The translations under genes and the position numbers were made by a program. Under the pieces are notes generated by a model that saw nothing but the letters and a program-made list of their open reading frames with translations, did no database searches and was not told the DNA's origin. From Marisa cornuarietis (taxonomy: Eukaryota; Mollusca; Gastropoda; Architaenioglossa; Ampullariidae): a stretch of 64,000 nucleotides of DNA. This document shows, one piece after another, positions 46,101-59,399 of this stretch (within the stretch, counting starts at the first letter, position 1; each line of letters opens with the position of its first letter). The DNA is taken from positions 1,550,001 through 1,614,000 of the forward strand of contig SMMW01000619.1 of NCBI GenBank assembly GCA_004794655.1, read 5' to 3'.

Positions 46101-47378
46101 GAATCACAGCTGTCACTCGGATTTTTGGAAACCCATGAAATGTTAGTGGTGATTACAGCCCCTTTTTATTTATTTATTAATTTCCTTTTTTTACGTTCTT
46201 GGTTGCCATTCATTTAACTAGAAGTAACAGAAGGATGGAGTTGTAGCCGGTCTTCTTTCGACCCATGCATTTTTTCAATTTTTGTGTTAAATAGGATTGT
46301 AACGAAATGGCGGAATGAGCAAAAAAATGAGGCAAAAAGGTAAATGGGTCGAGTTACAGAACAGTATATATTTCTAGTGTGCATCGTTATTACTGCGATT
46401 CTCTACTCCTTGAAACAGATCTCTTTTTTTAATTGGGTTTCAAGTTGTCTTCCCAAAAACCTCTTCTTGCCTTTTATATTTTTTTAACTTGTTTGATCCA
46501 CTGGTCTTCCGCTTCAGTGGTCATCGTCTCACAATAACAAGCCGCCATAGGCAATCAAGAAGACGGGAAGAAGTCGTTTGGAAAAGGACAAAAGTGCCTG
46601 CAAATACCACTGAGAATTAACCCTCGTGAGGACACCATGCCTGACCTCTTCATAATATTAGACGATCCATGTTGGGGGACAGATAAAGTTACAAGCAGCT
46701 TACAGAGACAGTGTAGTACCAACTGTGTGATCTCAGACACCACGAGTGTATTTACGGAAAATATTTCACACATTTTCAGGAATTTCCACTTTATTTCGAG
46801 GCAAAATGAAAACTGCGCAAAAACAGTTACAGCCATTCTCAGCAGAGAACAGGTTAATTCACTCTATGTGTCCACTAAGATGTTTTGTATCCAAATATCT
46901 GGTTAGGACTTCTGAGCAGCATCAGCAATCCAGAGAGAAATGATTTCTGCCAGAAATGAAACCACAGAAATGTACTTTGTGAGATGCCTTGTGACTTGTG
47001 AAGGTAATTTTTCTCACCCCTCTTGGGAAATTATTGTCTGCTCCCACAGAGGTTCATGAAAACAGGGAGACCTCTTTCAGCTGGGTTTGGGAAACAAGCA
47101 GATACTTGCGAATGTCCGTTCTCTTTGTTTCTGTCCTCTGTTTCCTGGTACCATTGCTGCCATACAAACATAAAACTATTCAACCGATCTCATCCAGCTC
47201 CAGTACCGTATGTGTCATAATAATAAGGTAATGTTTTAAGAGTGAAAAAGAGAATGATGGAAGGAGAGAAATGAGTTAAAGGAAAAGAAAGACAAAACAA
47301 CAAGGTGAGGGAAACTGATACATCGTGTAGTCTTCTTGAACTGAGGTTGTCTGGTACACGTGTCTTCTTCAAATAGGC

Positions 47379-47380
47379 TG

Positions 47381-47464
<84 letters not shown>
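47379..47464. repeat. (GT)n(GA)n compound microsatellite
   Basis: GT run with two TTTGTG interruptions passing into about nine GA units. Confidence 0.95.
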
Positions 47465-48060
47465 GATTCACCACAAACACACTCGTCACACCTACAGTCC
47501 AGTTATTCATGACTGTATTTTGTTGTCACATTATTGTATACCACTCCAGCACCTGGCAATAAGTTTCTTACCTGAGCTTTGACTGATACTGTAAATCCTG
47601 AGGCACAGGTTTTTGTACAGGTAAAAATATTTGATAATGAAAACAGAAAAAAGAATCTTTAAAATGCTAATGATACCAGAATCCTCAATCTTTTTTTTCC
47701 CCTCACAACAAAAGACAGCCTCCTTTGTTGCTGGAGGCTGTAATGATGTTCGCTTTCTTGAGTTGACGCCTCCGTTGATGAAGCCAGTTTTCTTCGCTCT
47801 CCTTATTCTGATATATTTTCTATAAAAATAGTCCCCAAGAGTTCAATGAAGTCAATAATTTAAAAGATCCAGCTGGCTGTTGTAGTATAAGCAAGTATTG
47901 CTGAATGTGTTTTATTTGTTAAGGAGGTTATGTCTTCTGTGTTTTCTACATCAGTTGTCGTACAGACGCTAATTCTTGGCAACATCACTACAAACCTGTT
48001 GATTGATCTTAACATGATGAAACATCAAGAATTTTAGATAGAATTAGACCAGATCTCCAG

Positions 48061-48094
48061 TTGTTGCTGTTGTTGTTGTTGTTGTTGTTGTTGC
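48061..48094. repeat. (TTG)n short repeat
   Basis: About 11 TTG triplets lying 30-60 bases before the exon C acceptor, a U/G-rich stretch that may overlap the branch and pyrimidine region. Confidence 0.9.
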
Positions 48095-48124
48095 CTGAAA
48101 GAGAGTGCTTAACCTTTTGTGCAG

Positions 48125-48320
48125 GACGTGCAATACTACAATGCAAAGAAAGTGGTCATCGAGGCAGACATGACAGACATGGACGACGAAGCTCAGGAGA
48201 AGATCAAGCAGACCATCGATTATCTGCCCACAGAAAGAGCGTGGGACTTCCGGGCCAACAACGTGTTCCTCAACATGAACATCAGCACTGTGCACGTGCC
48301 AACAAACATCTATGACAAAT
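48125..48320 (+). CDS. Calcium channel alpha-2/delta subunit, exon C
   Basis: 196 bp, phase 0 in and phase 1 out, between TTTTGTGCAG and T/GTGAGT. The protein opens DVQYYNAK, the YYNA motif conserved just before the variable loop in alpha2delta proteins, passes a Asp/Glu-rich loop and ends MNISTVHVPTNIYDK, matching the conserved VHIPT-x-IY motif. NIS is an N-glycosylation sequon, as expected for an extracellular domain. This is the exon that identifies the family best together with D. Confidence 0.93.
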
Positions 48321-51300
48321 GTGAGTTGTCCACAGTCCCTAGTCAAGATGAAAGGACAATGTCCCCCTAGAGCTCGCTATGGAAGCGGCTTTACTTGCTT
48401 TCCCCAAGGTTCAAAGCCCTGCGCATGGCTAACCGGGGCTGTGATGTAGCCTTAGTTGCTGGCTTGGCGTAAAACACTCTTCCTCCTCCTCTTCCTCCTC
48501 CTCCAGATAATAAAGTATGTTGTACAAGGAGAAAATTATTAAAGAAAAATAATCCATAATCCTTTCTGCTTCCTCTGTGTTGTCATCATCGTTCACTTAC
48601 ATCGGTTGATCAAATTTTGCCACTCACACCTCCCGTCCTTGTTATAGAAATCGTTTGTTGATTCTTCTTCGATTACAACTTGCTCTCATCTAGAACCGTA
48701 GTGGCTGACTGCTTATTAACCTAAAGCCGATTCTTCGCTTCTAGCAATCAACACACCATCGACAGCAGCCACAATCCGACTTCCCTGTTTTCTAATTGTT
48801 TACCCAGAAAATGATTTTTTCCAGAAAGAAAAACTGTCAGCCTGACTTTAATTTACTCGACTGTAGAAGAGGAAGACAAGTCACCAGCACTTGGTTTATT
48901 TTATGTAATGAAGACAACACGAGAGTGAGAGTAATGAACACGTAGACACTCTGTCCACATCTCACACGATGCCCCGACAAGATGTTTGTCTTTGGAGACC
49001 TGCTGCTGGCTGAGAACAGTTTTTGTGAAACATCATTTGCAGACGACAGGAAGGGTGCACAGTGGCTGGTGACTTTTACTGGTCCCCACACAGGCTGCAG
49101 GCTTGTTATTTCTCCCACAAGAATGGTTTTCAAAGCGAGCCATAGGCTGGGCCGCACCATTAAAGATGGTGGGTGGGTGGGTGGGTGGGTGGGTGGAGGT
49201 AGTCGGGTATTGAGGCTCTAATTTGATTGATGCAGGGAGCGAACCTTGAAATCGTTTGTGTGACTCTCCGCTCTTTAAAAAAACAAACTGTACCTCATTA
49301 AACTCACAAGACTTTTTCTAAATATGTGCCTGAAAGCATGGAAAGTGGTTTACTGTGCAAGGCAACACAAGCCAGTCGTTATTTCAGACTCTGTGACAGA
49401 TGAAGAACAAGGAATGGCCACCGATTCATTAGATGTTGTGGACTGTATTGATTTCTCTACTCAGTTATACAAGCATTATTTATATTATCTTCATACTTAT
49501 CCCCTGCATGTTTATCGTCAACATCGTTATCGACATCTGTGTGTAGCTAAGCGATGACTCGTTCACATACATTGACAACCTGCACATAAATTGTGCAAAC
49601 CATACACAACGATGAGATACAGACAATAAATATAAAGCAGTGAAAAATAAACACCTTGGTTTCCTGTTCACATTAGCTTACACTCGTCCTTACCTCCTTC
49701 ATTTATCCACACACTCGTGCGCATGCTCACTGACTTTATAGTCATTGTCGTTATACACGTGCGTGCACACATACAGACATAGTTCAAGTAGCACCCCAGA
49801 GAACTAGCCTTATCTCAACTGAGGAGTAAATGAAGCTCAGTTGTTCCTGCATTGCGGGTGTCACGTGATGAGATCATCAGTCGATCCCTCTTCCGTCTGT
49901 TTCGGGGATGAGAATATGGGTATACCCGCCATCTGACATGTAATGATGGGTGTCATCGTCAGCTGATGTTGCATGTCCATTTTGCTTCAGTCGCTGAATG
50001 ACAGCCTGATAGTCGTATGTTTTGTTGGTTTTTTTCGAACCCTGGTTGTGATGCGTCCATCTCCACATATTGAGTCTGCGCAGCCACCAGCTTCCTTCTG
50101 TAAGAGAGAGAGAAGAGAGGATTGAAGCTGAAGTCCCTTGATCCTCTGAGCTTAACTCGGGTAGGCTTAGCCCGGTAATACTTCATACCTTGGGAGACAC
50201 TCACGAAAGGTCAGGTGCTGGTCTCATGAGGGTAACGCAGGAATTATTGGCTCTCTCTCTCTCTCTCTCAAAATACTAGACAGATTTACACAAGTATTCA
50301 TCTTAGTTTTGAATCCAAATGTTGCAGGTACACGTGTTGGTCGTTTTACTCGAACATACATAGGCATGTGTCGAAGATATGGGTACATGGTTACGTTTCA
50401 GTGAGATGGAAAGAAGAGAAAAGCGAGATTAAACAAATCAGAGGAAGTAAAGGAAAAGAGAAATAGTTGTCCTAATATGAGAAGTTGGAGGAGCAGATGA
50501 AAGAGTGGACATGGGGAGGAGGAGGAGAAGATGATGGCATTGTCCACGAAGAAGAACAATGAGAGGAGCTGTTAACAACCCACAGAGTCGTAACCAGATG
50601 AAAGAAACAATAATTAGTTTGGGAGTGGTGGACACTTAATGTCAAATCTTTCCCCGACAAGAAACGATACATCATTTAGTCGATTTAACTCAACTTGATT
50701 AACTCAACCTCCTAGATTATCTTTCTAATCAACGAATGACTGCTGTGTGGGGAAAATGATGTCAAATATTGTACCAGGAGTCTAGTCTCATCTCTCTGTA
50801 ATTGTTTCACGTTTCAAATAATATATAAACAGCAGACATAAGCAGTAACAGAAGTGTAACAAGTTCTTATTGAATGATAAAGTATTTATATTCTGATACT
50901 ATCAAGCATGTAAATATCTGGTCATCAAAACAGTGTCAGTCTACCACTTGAATGACATTAATGATATTTAAGATGAAGACATCGAATTTGTAATAGATGA
51001 CTTTTCTTTGAACCACTGTTTACAGAGTTAGAAGTAAGACTATTTCTCTATAGGACTAAACATGAAAGAATGCTTAAAGAAATTAATGTGAATTAAACAG
51101 AAACTTAAATCAAACTATTGTACAGACATACAATACGAGACATTTTTATTGTCTATTGCTATCTACTCTAGAGAGAGAAATTGTCCGTTGTTGGGAGCTT
51201 CCATAAATATCCTGTTTTTTCTGAAGTAATGCTTTGTACACACAGTAGAGACTGGGAAGTTCTCTTTTCTTTCCTCCCTCTCTCTCTCCCACATCCCTGA

Positions 51301-52336
51301 ATGTTCCTTTGTGTGATCTCGTCTCTCTATTCATACTGAAATATGGTGTCATAGAGAGAAAGGTGCTTTGAATGGCACAAAATATTAAACTCTGTGTAAA
51401 TGTATTGATCCTAGTGAATAAAATGTGTTAAACATCTTTTAAAACAAACAAAAGAATTTTCTCGTATGATGTCAGTTTCCATAGAAACCTGAGAAAGCTG
51501 TGATCTGTCTTCAACGAGGGGAGAATTGTTTTCTCTGACCTTTCTCGGGTTACTTGGCTCGTATATGTGTGCTTCCACCCCAAGAGTAATTTGCTGTTGG
51601 TCAGTCTGTGATGTAGTCTCTAGACAGAACACCTGCTGCGCCACCTCTCTGTAAGCAACGACAACTTTTGTGCTGGTGTCAGCAGTTATCTCACCGCCTT
51701 TTCCCCTTTAGGCAGCTTCCCCGACCTCCTCAGGTTACACAGATGCAGAATGAATCCTTAAATTGTCATTTGCGACAGATGTGCGAGCTGGCTAATGACA
51801 ATCGAATATATTTATTTTCATGAGATGTAAGGACAGTTAGAGTTGGTGTACAGCGAACTTTTGTATATAGTCATCTGCACTGCACGGTGCTACAACACAA
51901 ACAGACAACTAAATGTTTGTGCAGTGAGGAGACTTCCTGAAAGCTGAGACAATAGAACATAGTACTTCATTTCCTGTACAAAATAGATATTTGTTTGGTA
52001 TTAAACTTTTTATCTTTTGGAATTAAGTTTGATGTCAGCATATAGCTTTCGTGGTGTTATTGTAATATTCAATATTCACAGAGGATTATTGCATTGAAAA
52101 ACATTCATTATTGTCTCCGCCAGAAACAAGTCAGTTTTTGCACTAAAACGTAGAAAAGGATTTAAAAAAATGGATTCCTGTCTGCAAGAGACGTACATAA
52201 TGTCGGATAATGTACAATCACGTAGTGTTGGTGGTGTAGGTCAGGACAGGTGTCAGCAGTGATCACAGTGGTGCTTGCTAGGCTACAGGTGAGAACCAGC
52301 AAGCTTTCTGACATAAATTGTCTGTGATGTTTCCAG
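48321..52336 (+). other. Intron C-D, about 4.0 kb
   Basis: Contains a (GGGT)n run at 49,169-49,196 and a CT run at 50,251-50,269. No other feature is supported. Confidence 0.75.
49169..49196. repeat. (GGGT)n repeat
   Basis: About seven GGGT units; four or more G-triplets on one strand could form a G-quadruplex. Confidence 0.9.
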
Positions 52337-52468
52337 CGGAGAAGATCTTGAACGGCGTGAAGTGGACAGACGCCCTGACACAACAGTTCAAGATCAATGC
52401 ACAGAATAACTCCGCCCTCACGTGGCAGTACTTCTGCAGCTCCGACGGCTTCTTCAGGATATTCCCAG
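52337..52468 (+). CDS. Calcium channel alpha-2/delta subunit, exon D
   Basis: 132 bp, phase 1 in (T from exon C plus CG gives Ser) and phase 1 out, from GATGTTTCCAG to CCAG/GTTTGT. It reads EKILNGVKWTDALTQQFKIN, then a sequon NNS, then ALTWQYFCSSDGFFRIFPG. The W-x-x-AL-x-x-x-F and LTWQYF-x-S-x-GFFR-x-(Y/F)PG pattern is the conserved end of the VWA_N region; GFFR followed by PG is the alpha2delta-3/4 form rather than the alpha2delta-1/2 form. There is an extra Cys (QYFC) where relatives usually have Gly. Confidence 0.95.
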
Positions 52469-52535
52469 GTTTGTCACTATAACCTTGGCACCTTGAACCT
52501 TGAACCTTGGCAGACCTTTCGAGTGGAGCCCTATA

Positions 52536-53043
52536 GCGCGTAAAGTGCGTGTGGTGTGTAATAACCTTTACATAAAGGGCATATAGAGTGCACGTAGATT
52601 CCACGTAGATTGTACGTAAAATTAACGTAAAGTGCACGTAGAATGTACGTAAAATTCACGTAAAATACACGTAGAATGTACGTAAAATTCACGTAAAGTG
52701 CGTCTAGCGGGCACGTAGTGTGTGTCAGTGATCGTTGTGTTTTAAAACCTGACTACTTGGTCACCTCCGCCGAAAACAAAAATCAAGTGTTTTCGCAAAG
52801 ACCAATCACGCAAACTATGATACGTCATGCGTAACAAAGGCTTATCGTGTGTAGACAACGGTCTTCCTAAATGTCACACTCAATCCACGTACGCTGTACG
52901 TTAACTTTACATGAACTATACGCACACACTACGTGCACGCTAGACGCACTTTACGTGAATTTTACGTACATTCTACGTGCACTCTGCGTGCACTCTATAT
53001 GCCCTATATGTAAATCTAATTACACACCACGCGCACTTTACGC
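52536..53043. mobile_element. 508-bp foldback (MITE-like) element with ACGT-rich arms
   Basis: The left end GCGCGTAAAGTGCGTGTGGT and the right end, read on the minus strand as GCGTAAAGTGCGCGTGGTGT, are inverted copies, and each is flanked by TA. Arms run to about 52,725 on the left and back to about 52,921 on the right; both end in GTGCGTCTAGCG(G/T)GCACGTAG. The left arm is longer because CACGTAGAATGTACGTAAAA is repeated in tandem. No transposase frame is present. A TA duplication would fit Tc1/mariner-type mobilisation, but family assignment is inference. Confidence 0.7.
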
Positions 53044-54559
53044 TATTTCTCCACCTGTACTACGTCAAACACACAACCTCTCTGTGTGCTTGTACATGTG
53101 CGTGTGCGTAATACAATTTCATGTATTTACATACCAACGGCTATGTACGTTAATCTTCATTCATTGAGTTTATTGAGTCTCCCATGTCTTGTGGTTTCCT
53201 CTTTTTGTTTCGTTCTCTCCTGCATCTAAGCAAGAACGACCCGTTATTTGTGCACGTGCCTGTCTGCCAAACATCAGTCGTGCATGCGCGGTTCATGTAT
53301 GTGTCGAAGTATACTTTATATAAATATTTATATAAACATACTGCACTAAACACTGTATTAGCTCCTCTTCCATGAAAGTAAATGGACTCAGAGGAAAGTT
53401 GCCGATGACTAGACCTACCCTCCTCTCTCTTGTGACAACTGATGTTTGACAAATACATTGCAGTGCCAGAAACAAGCCAGGAACTTGTCCCCGGCTACAA
53501 TTACCCTCGCAATAAATTGTTACTTTGGGAATAGGTCGGAATTCTAGATGAATGTACATTTGTCACGAAAAAACTGTTTTTATCGTAAAAAACATTAAAG
53601 AGATTGTGTTGCGCTGGGATTTTTCTGTTTAAAACATGAAAACCGATAGTCACTACTTAAATTGCTTTCAGGAAAAGAATAAGACTGCTTTATTTTTTAT
53701 TTTATTTATTTATTTATTTATTTTTTTGCCTTGGGCTTCTACAGCATCCATTGTAGGCAAATGAACAAAGAGGAAGCAAAAGGGTTTGGTAATGTTCTCT
53801 TTTTAATGTTTAATATTAATATTCCTCATTGTGGTTGAGGCTGGTTCCCGTATTGTCTCATGTTTTTCTAGACAATCTGCAAGGACCAGCTTCGCTTCTT
53901 GCCGGGGGATATTTCGCGACATGATTTCTTCCCCTGTTCTTCACAATATCCTGTTATTCACTCACAAATATTTGTGTAATCGAAAGCAAACTTCATTTTG
54001 ATTACTTCTTCTTGCTGTGAGTTTTGCTACAGATTGCTCGGTTGTAAGAGGCTTCTTCAGATAGCATTGCTTTACAATACATTCATTAATTAATTAAAAC
54101 CTTTTACTGCCATTGTCAGCAGTAGGCTGCGCTGTTTACAGCTAACAACCCAAAGATGGACTAATCAAACTAATTGTCCTCTCCAAGAAAATTGTATTGT
54201 ATCCTGCTTCATTTTCCCGCTTGTATTCTCCCTGCTCTGTCGTTTTTCATTTTGTCAGTTTTCTGCTCCGTCTGTTGTATCTCCGGTCTGTTTGTGTGCC
54301 TGCATGTTTGTTACTCTGTCTGCCATCTGTTTTTTTTCTTTATTCCTTGATTTGTCCCACCACATTTTTTTAAGATATGAACCTATAAACATCACGTCTC
54401 GCACAGATTTTATCACATTGAAAACAAAGATCCTGATGTGTTAGTAAATACAGGGGCAGTGCGTGTATGTGGCTGAAGCCATGTGAAAGGTGGAGTAGAA
54501 CTGGCTGATCAGCCAGGCCGCCATCACTGGTGGACAGCTGCTGTGTGGACTGCAGGAGT

Positions 54560-54645
54560 TTTCCAGTCACAGATCAGAGCAGGTCTCAAACCACAGACCT
54601 TGTGTCCTACAGTCGTGCCAACTGCCCACCAGGCACCTTGCACAG
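54560..54645 (-). mobile_element. Possible tRNA-derived SINE head
   Basis: On the minus strand TGGGCAGTTGGCA (54,616-54,628) resembles a pol III box A and GGTTTGAGACC (54,582-54,592) a box B, about 24 bases apart. No complete tRNA clover-leaf, tail or target duplication is evident. Confidence 0.3.
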
Positions 54646-55073
54646 TGTGAGGGCCAGACATTTACACCACGAGTTTACCTGCACACCTGTCAGTCGCCAG
54701 ACCTGTAGTCAGTGTAAGAACGTCGACCATATGTGGACATGGTCTGTCTGTGGACATTGTGTCACGATGTCGGCCGCTTTCTGTGCCTGCGGATATCTGC
54801 AGGACTGCACATTTGAGAGTGAAAGGAGATTATTCACTCAGACTGGGGCAAATAGTATCTTGTAGATAATGTAGTGTAGTGACTGGAAAACACTGCAGTC
54901 TGGCAGAGCTGTAAGGCGAGGTATACTCGTGTATATATACATATATATTTTATATAGTAGGCCTATATATAGTATGCCACCCTTCTACCTCGGACACAGA
55001 AAACTCACATGTATGTCTGTATGTGTGTTGGGCGGTATGTACCTGTCTGTTTGCACGTGTGTATATTTTTCAG

Positions 55074-55134
55074 GAATGCAATGGCCCAGAGATCCGGACA
55101 CGGTTGACGTGTTTGACTGCCGCATGCAGAAATG
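55074..55134 (+). CDS. Calcium channel alpha-2/delta subunit, exon E (entry to VWA domain)
   Basis: 61 bp, entering with GA to complete the Gly codon from exon D and leaving in phase 2 (AAATG/GTTTGT, the TG completing Trp in the next exon). It reads MQWPRDPDTVDVFDCRMQK and runs into the (K)W of the conserved FDCR-x-(R/Q)KW motif that stands just before the first beta strand and MIDAS loop (DxSxS) of the VWA domain. FDCR is the alpha2delta-3/4 version; alpha2delta-1/2 have a YDVRRRPW-type sequence. The MIDAS exon is not found in the remaining 8.9 kb and should lie beyond the window. Confidence 0.92.
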
Positions 55135-55159
55135 GTTTGTATACAGTTCATGCTCCCCT

Positions 55160-55318
55160 TAGATAAAGCTAGTTCCAGCTATGATAAGTGTGCTAGTTCC
55201 AGCTATGATAAGTGTGCTAGTCCCAGCTATGATAAGTGTGCTAGTCCCAGCTATGATAAGTGTGCTAGTTCCAGCTATGATAAGTGTGCTAGTCCCAGCT
55301 ATGATAAGTGTGCTAGTT
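55160..55318. repeat. 24-bp tandem repeat, about 6.5 copies
   Basis: AGCTATGATAAGTGTGCTAG followed by TTCC or TCCC repeats every 24 bp, beginning 26 bases after the exon E donor. Confidence 0.95.
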
Positions 55319-57059
55319 ATGACATATAGATCATGCACTTGCTTCTTGGTGGTTCAGTAATTGTCATTGTTTGTTGTCTCTGGGATCCAGTTTCCTCTAA
55401 TGTCCCTGTATCTTTCCAAAGACGATGAAGAAACTGAACCAAAAAATAATAAAAAGTGACAAACGAGCAGTTGCTGCGAATCTTGGGATTGCTGGGGAAA
55501 CGAGGAGGACTACAGAGTACCTCATACATGATAATTCCGCACAAAAGGAGGAGACACGGAGGACGATTGAAATAAATCAGTTTGGACTGCGGGCCTCAGT
55601 GTCGACTATTTGCGGTCCTAGTGTCTTACAGGTCGCTCCCCTTGAGACTGCTGTGCGACTGTGTATGTAATCCACTGATGTACAGCCACCCGACAGACAG
55701 ACAGACTGTAACACAATTTGCTGAACCACGTGACCTTCTTACTACTCGTAATGACAATTAAACACCAGGACGGATATGAAGAGCTGACGCCTGCTGACAC
55801 CAGCTGTAGCAAGTAAAGAACTCAAGTATTTCAAGAAAGCAAAATACATCTTACGTTGACAGTTTACGAAAAATACAAAATTGGATGACAGGGCTCCCAT
55901 CATACTAAGACAGTATTGCCTTACGAGTGATAAGATGGTGGCTAGGGGCTGTCCATGACTTTCAGATCAGTGACAGCTACTGTAGTGGACTAGTATGTCA
56001 GCCGGTACCGGTCTTGACCGTTGTCTGGCTCCCCCTACCCACAGTTCTGATACCCACACTATATATATATATATAAAACAGCTACCTCTGAGTGTTACTG
56101 TCCCCAGCCTCCTGATACCCACACTATATATATATATATATAACAGCTACCTCTGAGTGTTACTGTCCCCAGCCTCCTGATACCCACACTATATATATAT
56201 ATATAACAGTTACCTCTGAGTGTTACTGTCCCCAGCCTCCTGATACCCTCACTATATATATATATATATAACAGTTACCTCTGAGTGTTACTGTCCCCAG
56301 CCTCCTGATACCCACACTATATATATATATAACAGTTACCTCTGAGTGTTACTGTCCCCAGCCTCCTGATACCCACACTATATATATATATATAACAGTT
56401 ACCTCTGAGTGTTACTGTCCCCAGCCTCCTGATACCCACACTATATATATATATATAACAGCTACCTTTGAGTGTTACTGTCCCCAGGGTCCTGATACCC
56501 ACACTATATATATATATATGTATAACAGTTACCTCTGAGTGTTACTGTCCCCAGCCTCCTGATACCCACACTATATATATATATAACAGCTACCTCTGAG
56601 TGTTACTGTCCCCAGCCTCCTGATACCCACACTTTATATATATATATATAACAGTTACCTCTGAGTGTTACTGTCCCCAGCCTCCTGATACCCACACTAT
56701 ATATATATAACAGCTACCTCTGAGTGTTACTGTCCCCAGCCTCCTGATACCCACACTTTATATATATATATATATAACAGTTACCTCTGAGTGTTACTGT
56801 CCCCAGCCTCCTGGTACCCACACTATATATATATATATAACAGTTACCTCTGAGTGTTACTGTCCCTAGCCTCCTGATACCCACACTATATATATATATA
56901 TATAACAGTTACCTCTGAGTGTTACTGTCCCCAGCCTCCTGATACCCACACTATATATATATATAACAGCTACCTCTGAGTGTTACTGTCCCCAGCCTCC
57001 TGATACCCACACTTTATATATATAACAGCTACCTTTGAGTGTTACTGTCCCCAGGGTCC

Positions 57060-58780
57060 TGATATCCACACTATATATATATATAACAGCTAACTTTGAG
57101 TGTTACTGTCACCCAGGGTCCTGATACCCACACTATATATAACAGTTACCTCTGAGTGTTACTGTCCCCAGCCTCCTGATACCCACACTATATATATATA
57201 TATAACAGTTACCTCTGAGTGTTACTGTCCCCAGCCTCCTGATACCCACACTATATATATATATATAACAGTTACCTCTGAGTGTTACTGTCCCCAGCCT
57301 CCTGATACCCACACTATATATATATATATAACAGCTACCTCTGAGTGTTACTGTCCCCAGCCTCCTGATACCCACACTATATATATATATATATAACAGT
57401 TACCTCTGAGTGTTACTGTCCCCAGCCTCCTGATACCCACACTATATATATATATAAAACAGCTACCTCTGAGTGTTACTGTCCCCAGCCTCCTGATACC
57501 CACACTTTATATATATAACAGCTACCTTTGAGTGTTACTGTCCCCAGCCTCCTGATACCCACACTATATATATATATATATAACAGTTACCTCTGAGTGT
57601 TACTGTCCCCAGCCTCCTGATACCCACACTATATATATATATATATAACAGCTACCTTTGAGTGTTACTGTCCCCAGCCTCCTGATACCCACACTATATA
57701 TATATAACAGTTACCTCTGAGTGTTACTGTCCCCAGCCTCCTGATACCCACACTATATATATATAACAGCTACCTTTGAGTGTTACTGTCCCCAGGGTCC
57801 TGATACCCACACTATATATATATATATATAACAGTTACCTCTGAGTGTTACTGTCCCCAGCCTCCTGATACCCACACTATATATATATAAAAGCTACCTC
57901 TGAGTGTTACTGTCCCCAGCCTCCTGATACCCACACTTTATATATATAACAGCTACCATTGAGTGTTACTGTCCCCAGGGTCCTGATATCCACACTATAT
58001 ATATATATATAACAGCTAACTTTGAGTGTTACTGTCACCCAGGGTCCTGATACCCACACTATATATATATATAACAGCTACCTCTGAGTGTTACTGTCCC
58101 CAGCCTCCTGATACCCACACTATATATATATAACAGCTACCTCTGAGTGTTACTGTCCCCAGCCTCCTGATACCCACACTATATATATAACAGTTACCTC
58201 TGAGTGTTACTGTCCCCAGCCTCCTGATACCCACACTATATATATATATATATAACAGTTACCTCTGAGTGTTACTGTCCCCAGCCTCCTGATACCCACA
58301 CTATATATATAGCAGCTACCTCTGAGTGTTACTGTCCCCAGCCTCCTGATACCCACACTTTATATATATAACAGCTACCTTTGAGTGTTACTGTCCCCAG
58401 CCTCCTGATACCCACACTATATATATATATATAACAGTTACCTCTGAGTGTTACTGTCCCCAGCCTCCTGATACCCACATTATATATATATATATAACAG
58501 CTACCTTTGAGTGTTACTGTCCCCAGCCTCCTGATACCCACACTATATATATATATAACAGCTACCTCTGAGTGTTACTGTCCCCAGCCTCCTGATACCC
58601 ACACTATATATAATATATATAACAGCTACCTCTGAGTGTTACTGTCCCCAGCCTCCTGATACCCACACTATATATATATAACAGTTACCTCTGAGTGTTA
58701 CTGTCCCCAGCCTCCTGATACCCACACTATATATATATATATAACAGCTACCTTTGAGTGTTACTGTCCCTAGGGTCCTG
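57060..58780. repeat. Higher-order block, copy 1
   Basis: The order of rare variants here (GATATCC near 57,061; TATATAAAACAGC near 57,455; TATAAAAGC near 57,890; ACCATTGAG near 57,956; TATAGCAGC near 58,310; CACATTATA near 58,477; TATATAATATATA near 58,605) recurs in the same order about 2.34 kb further on. Confidence 0.85.
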
Positions 58781-59399
58781 ATACCCACACTATATATATA
58801 TATAACAGCTACCTCTGAGTGTTACTGTCCCCAGCCTCCTGATACCCACACTATATATATATAACAGTTACCTCTGAGTGTTACTGTCCCCAGCCTCCTG
58901 ATACCCACACTATATATATATATATAACAGTTACCTCTGAGTGTTACTGTCCCCAGCCTCCTGATACCCACACTATATATATATATATATAACAGTTACC
59001 TCTGAGTGTTACTGTCCCCAGCCTTCTGATACCCACACTATATATATATATATAACAGCTACCTTTGAGTGTTACTGTCCCCAGCCTCCTGATACCCACA
59101 CTATATATATATATATAACAGTTACCTCTGAGTGTTACTGTCCCCAGCCTCCTGATACCCACACTATATATATATATATATATATAACAGTTACCTCTGA
59201 GTGTTACTGTCCCCAGCCTCCTGATACCCACACTATATATATATATAACAGCTACCTTTGAGTGTTACTGTCCCCAGCCTCCTGATACCCACACTATATA
59301 TATATAACAGTTACCTCTGAGTGTTACTGTCCCCAGCCTCCTGATACCCACACTATATATATATAACAGCTACCTTTGAGTGTTACTGTCCCCAGGGTC

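Larger units (their letters stand above)
42437..48124 (+). other. Intron B-C, about 5.7 kb
   Basis: Ordinary intron sequence with the (CA)n at 43,107-43,157, the GT/GA compound at 47,379-47,464 and the GTT run before exon C. Open frames such as 44,821-45,306 show no recognisable domain. Confidence 0.75.
52469..55073 (+). other. Intron D-E, about 2.6 kb
   Basis: Carries the foldback element at 52,536-53,043 only 67 bases after the exon D donor, a possible tRNA-derived SINE near 54.6 kb, and AT-rich filler. Confidence 0.75.
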
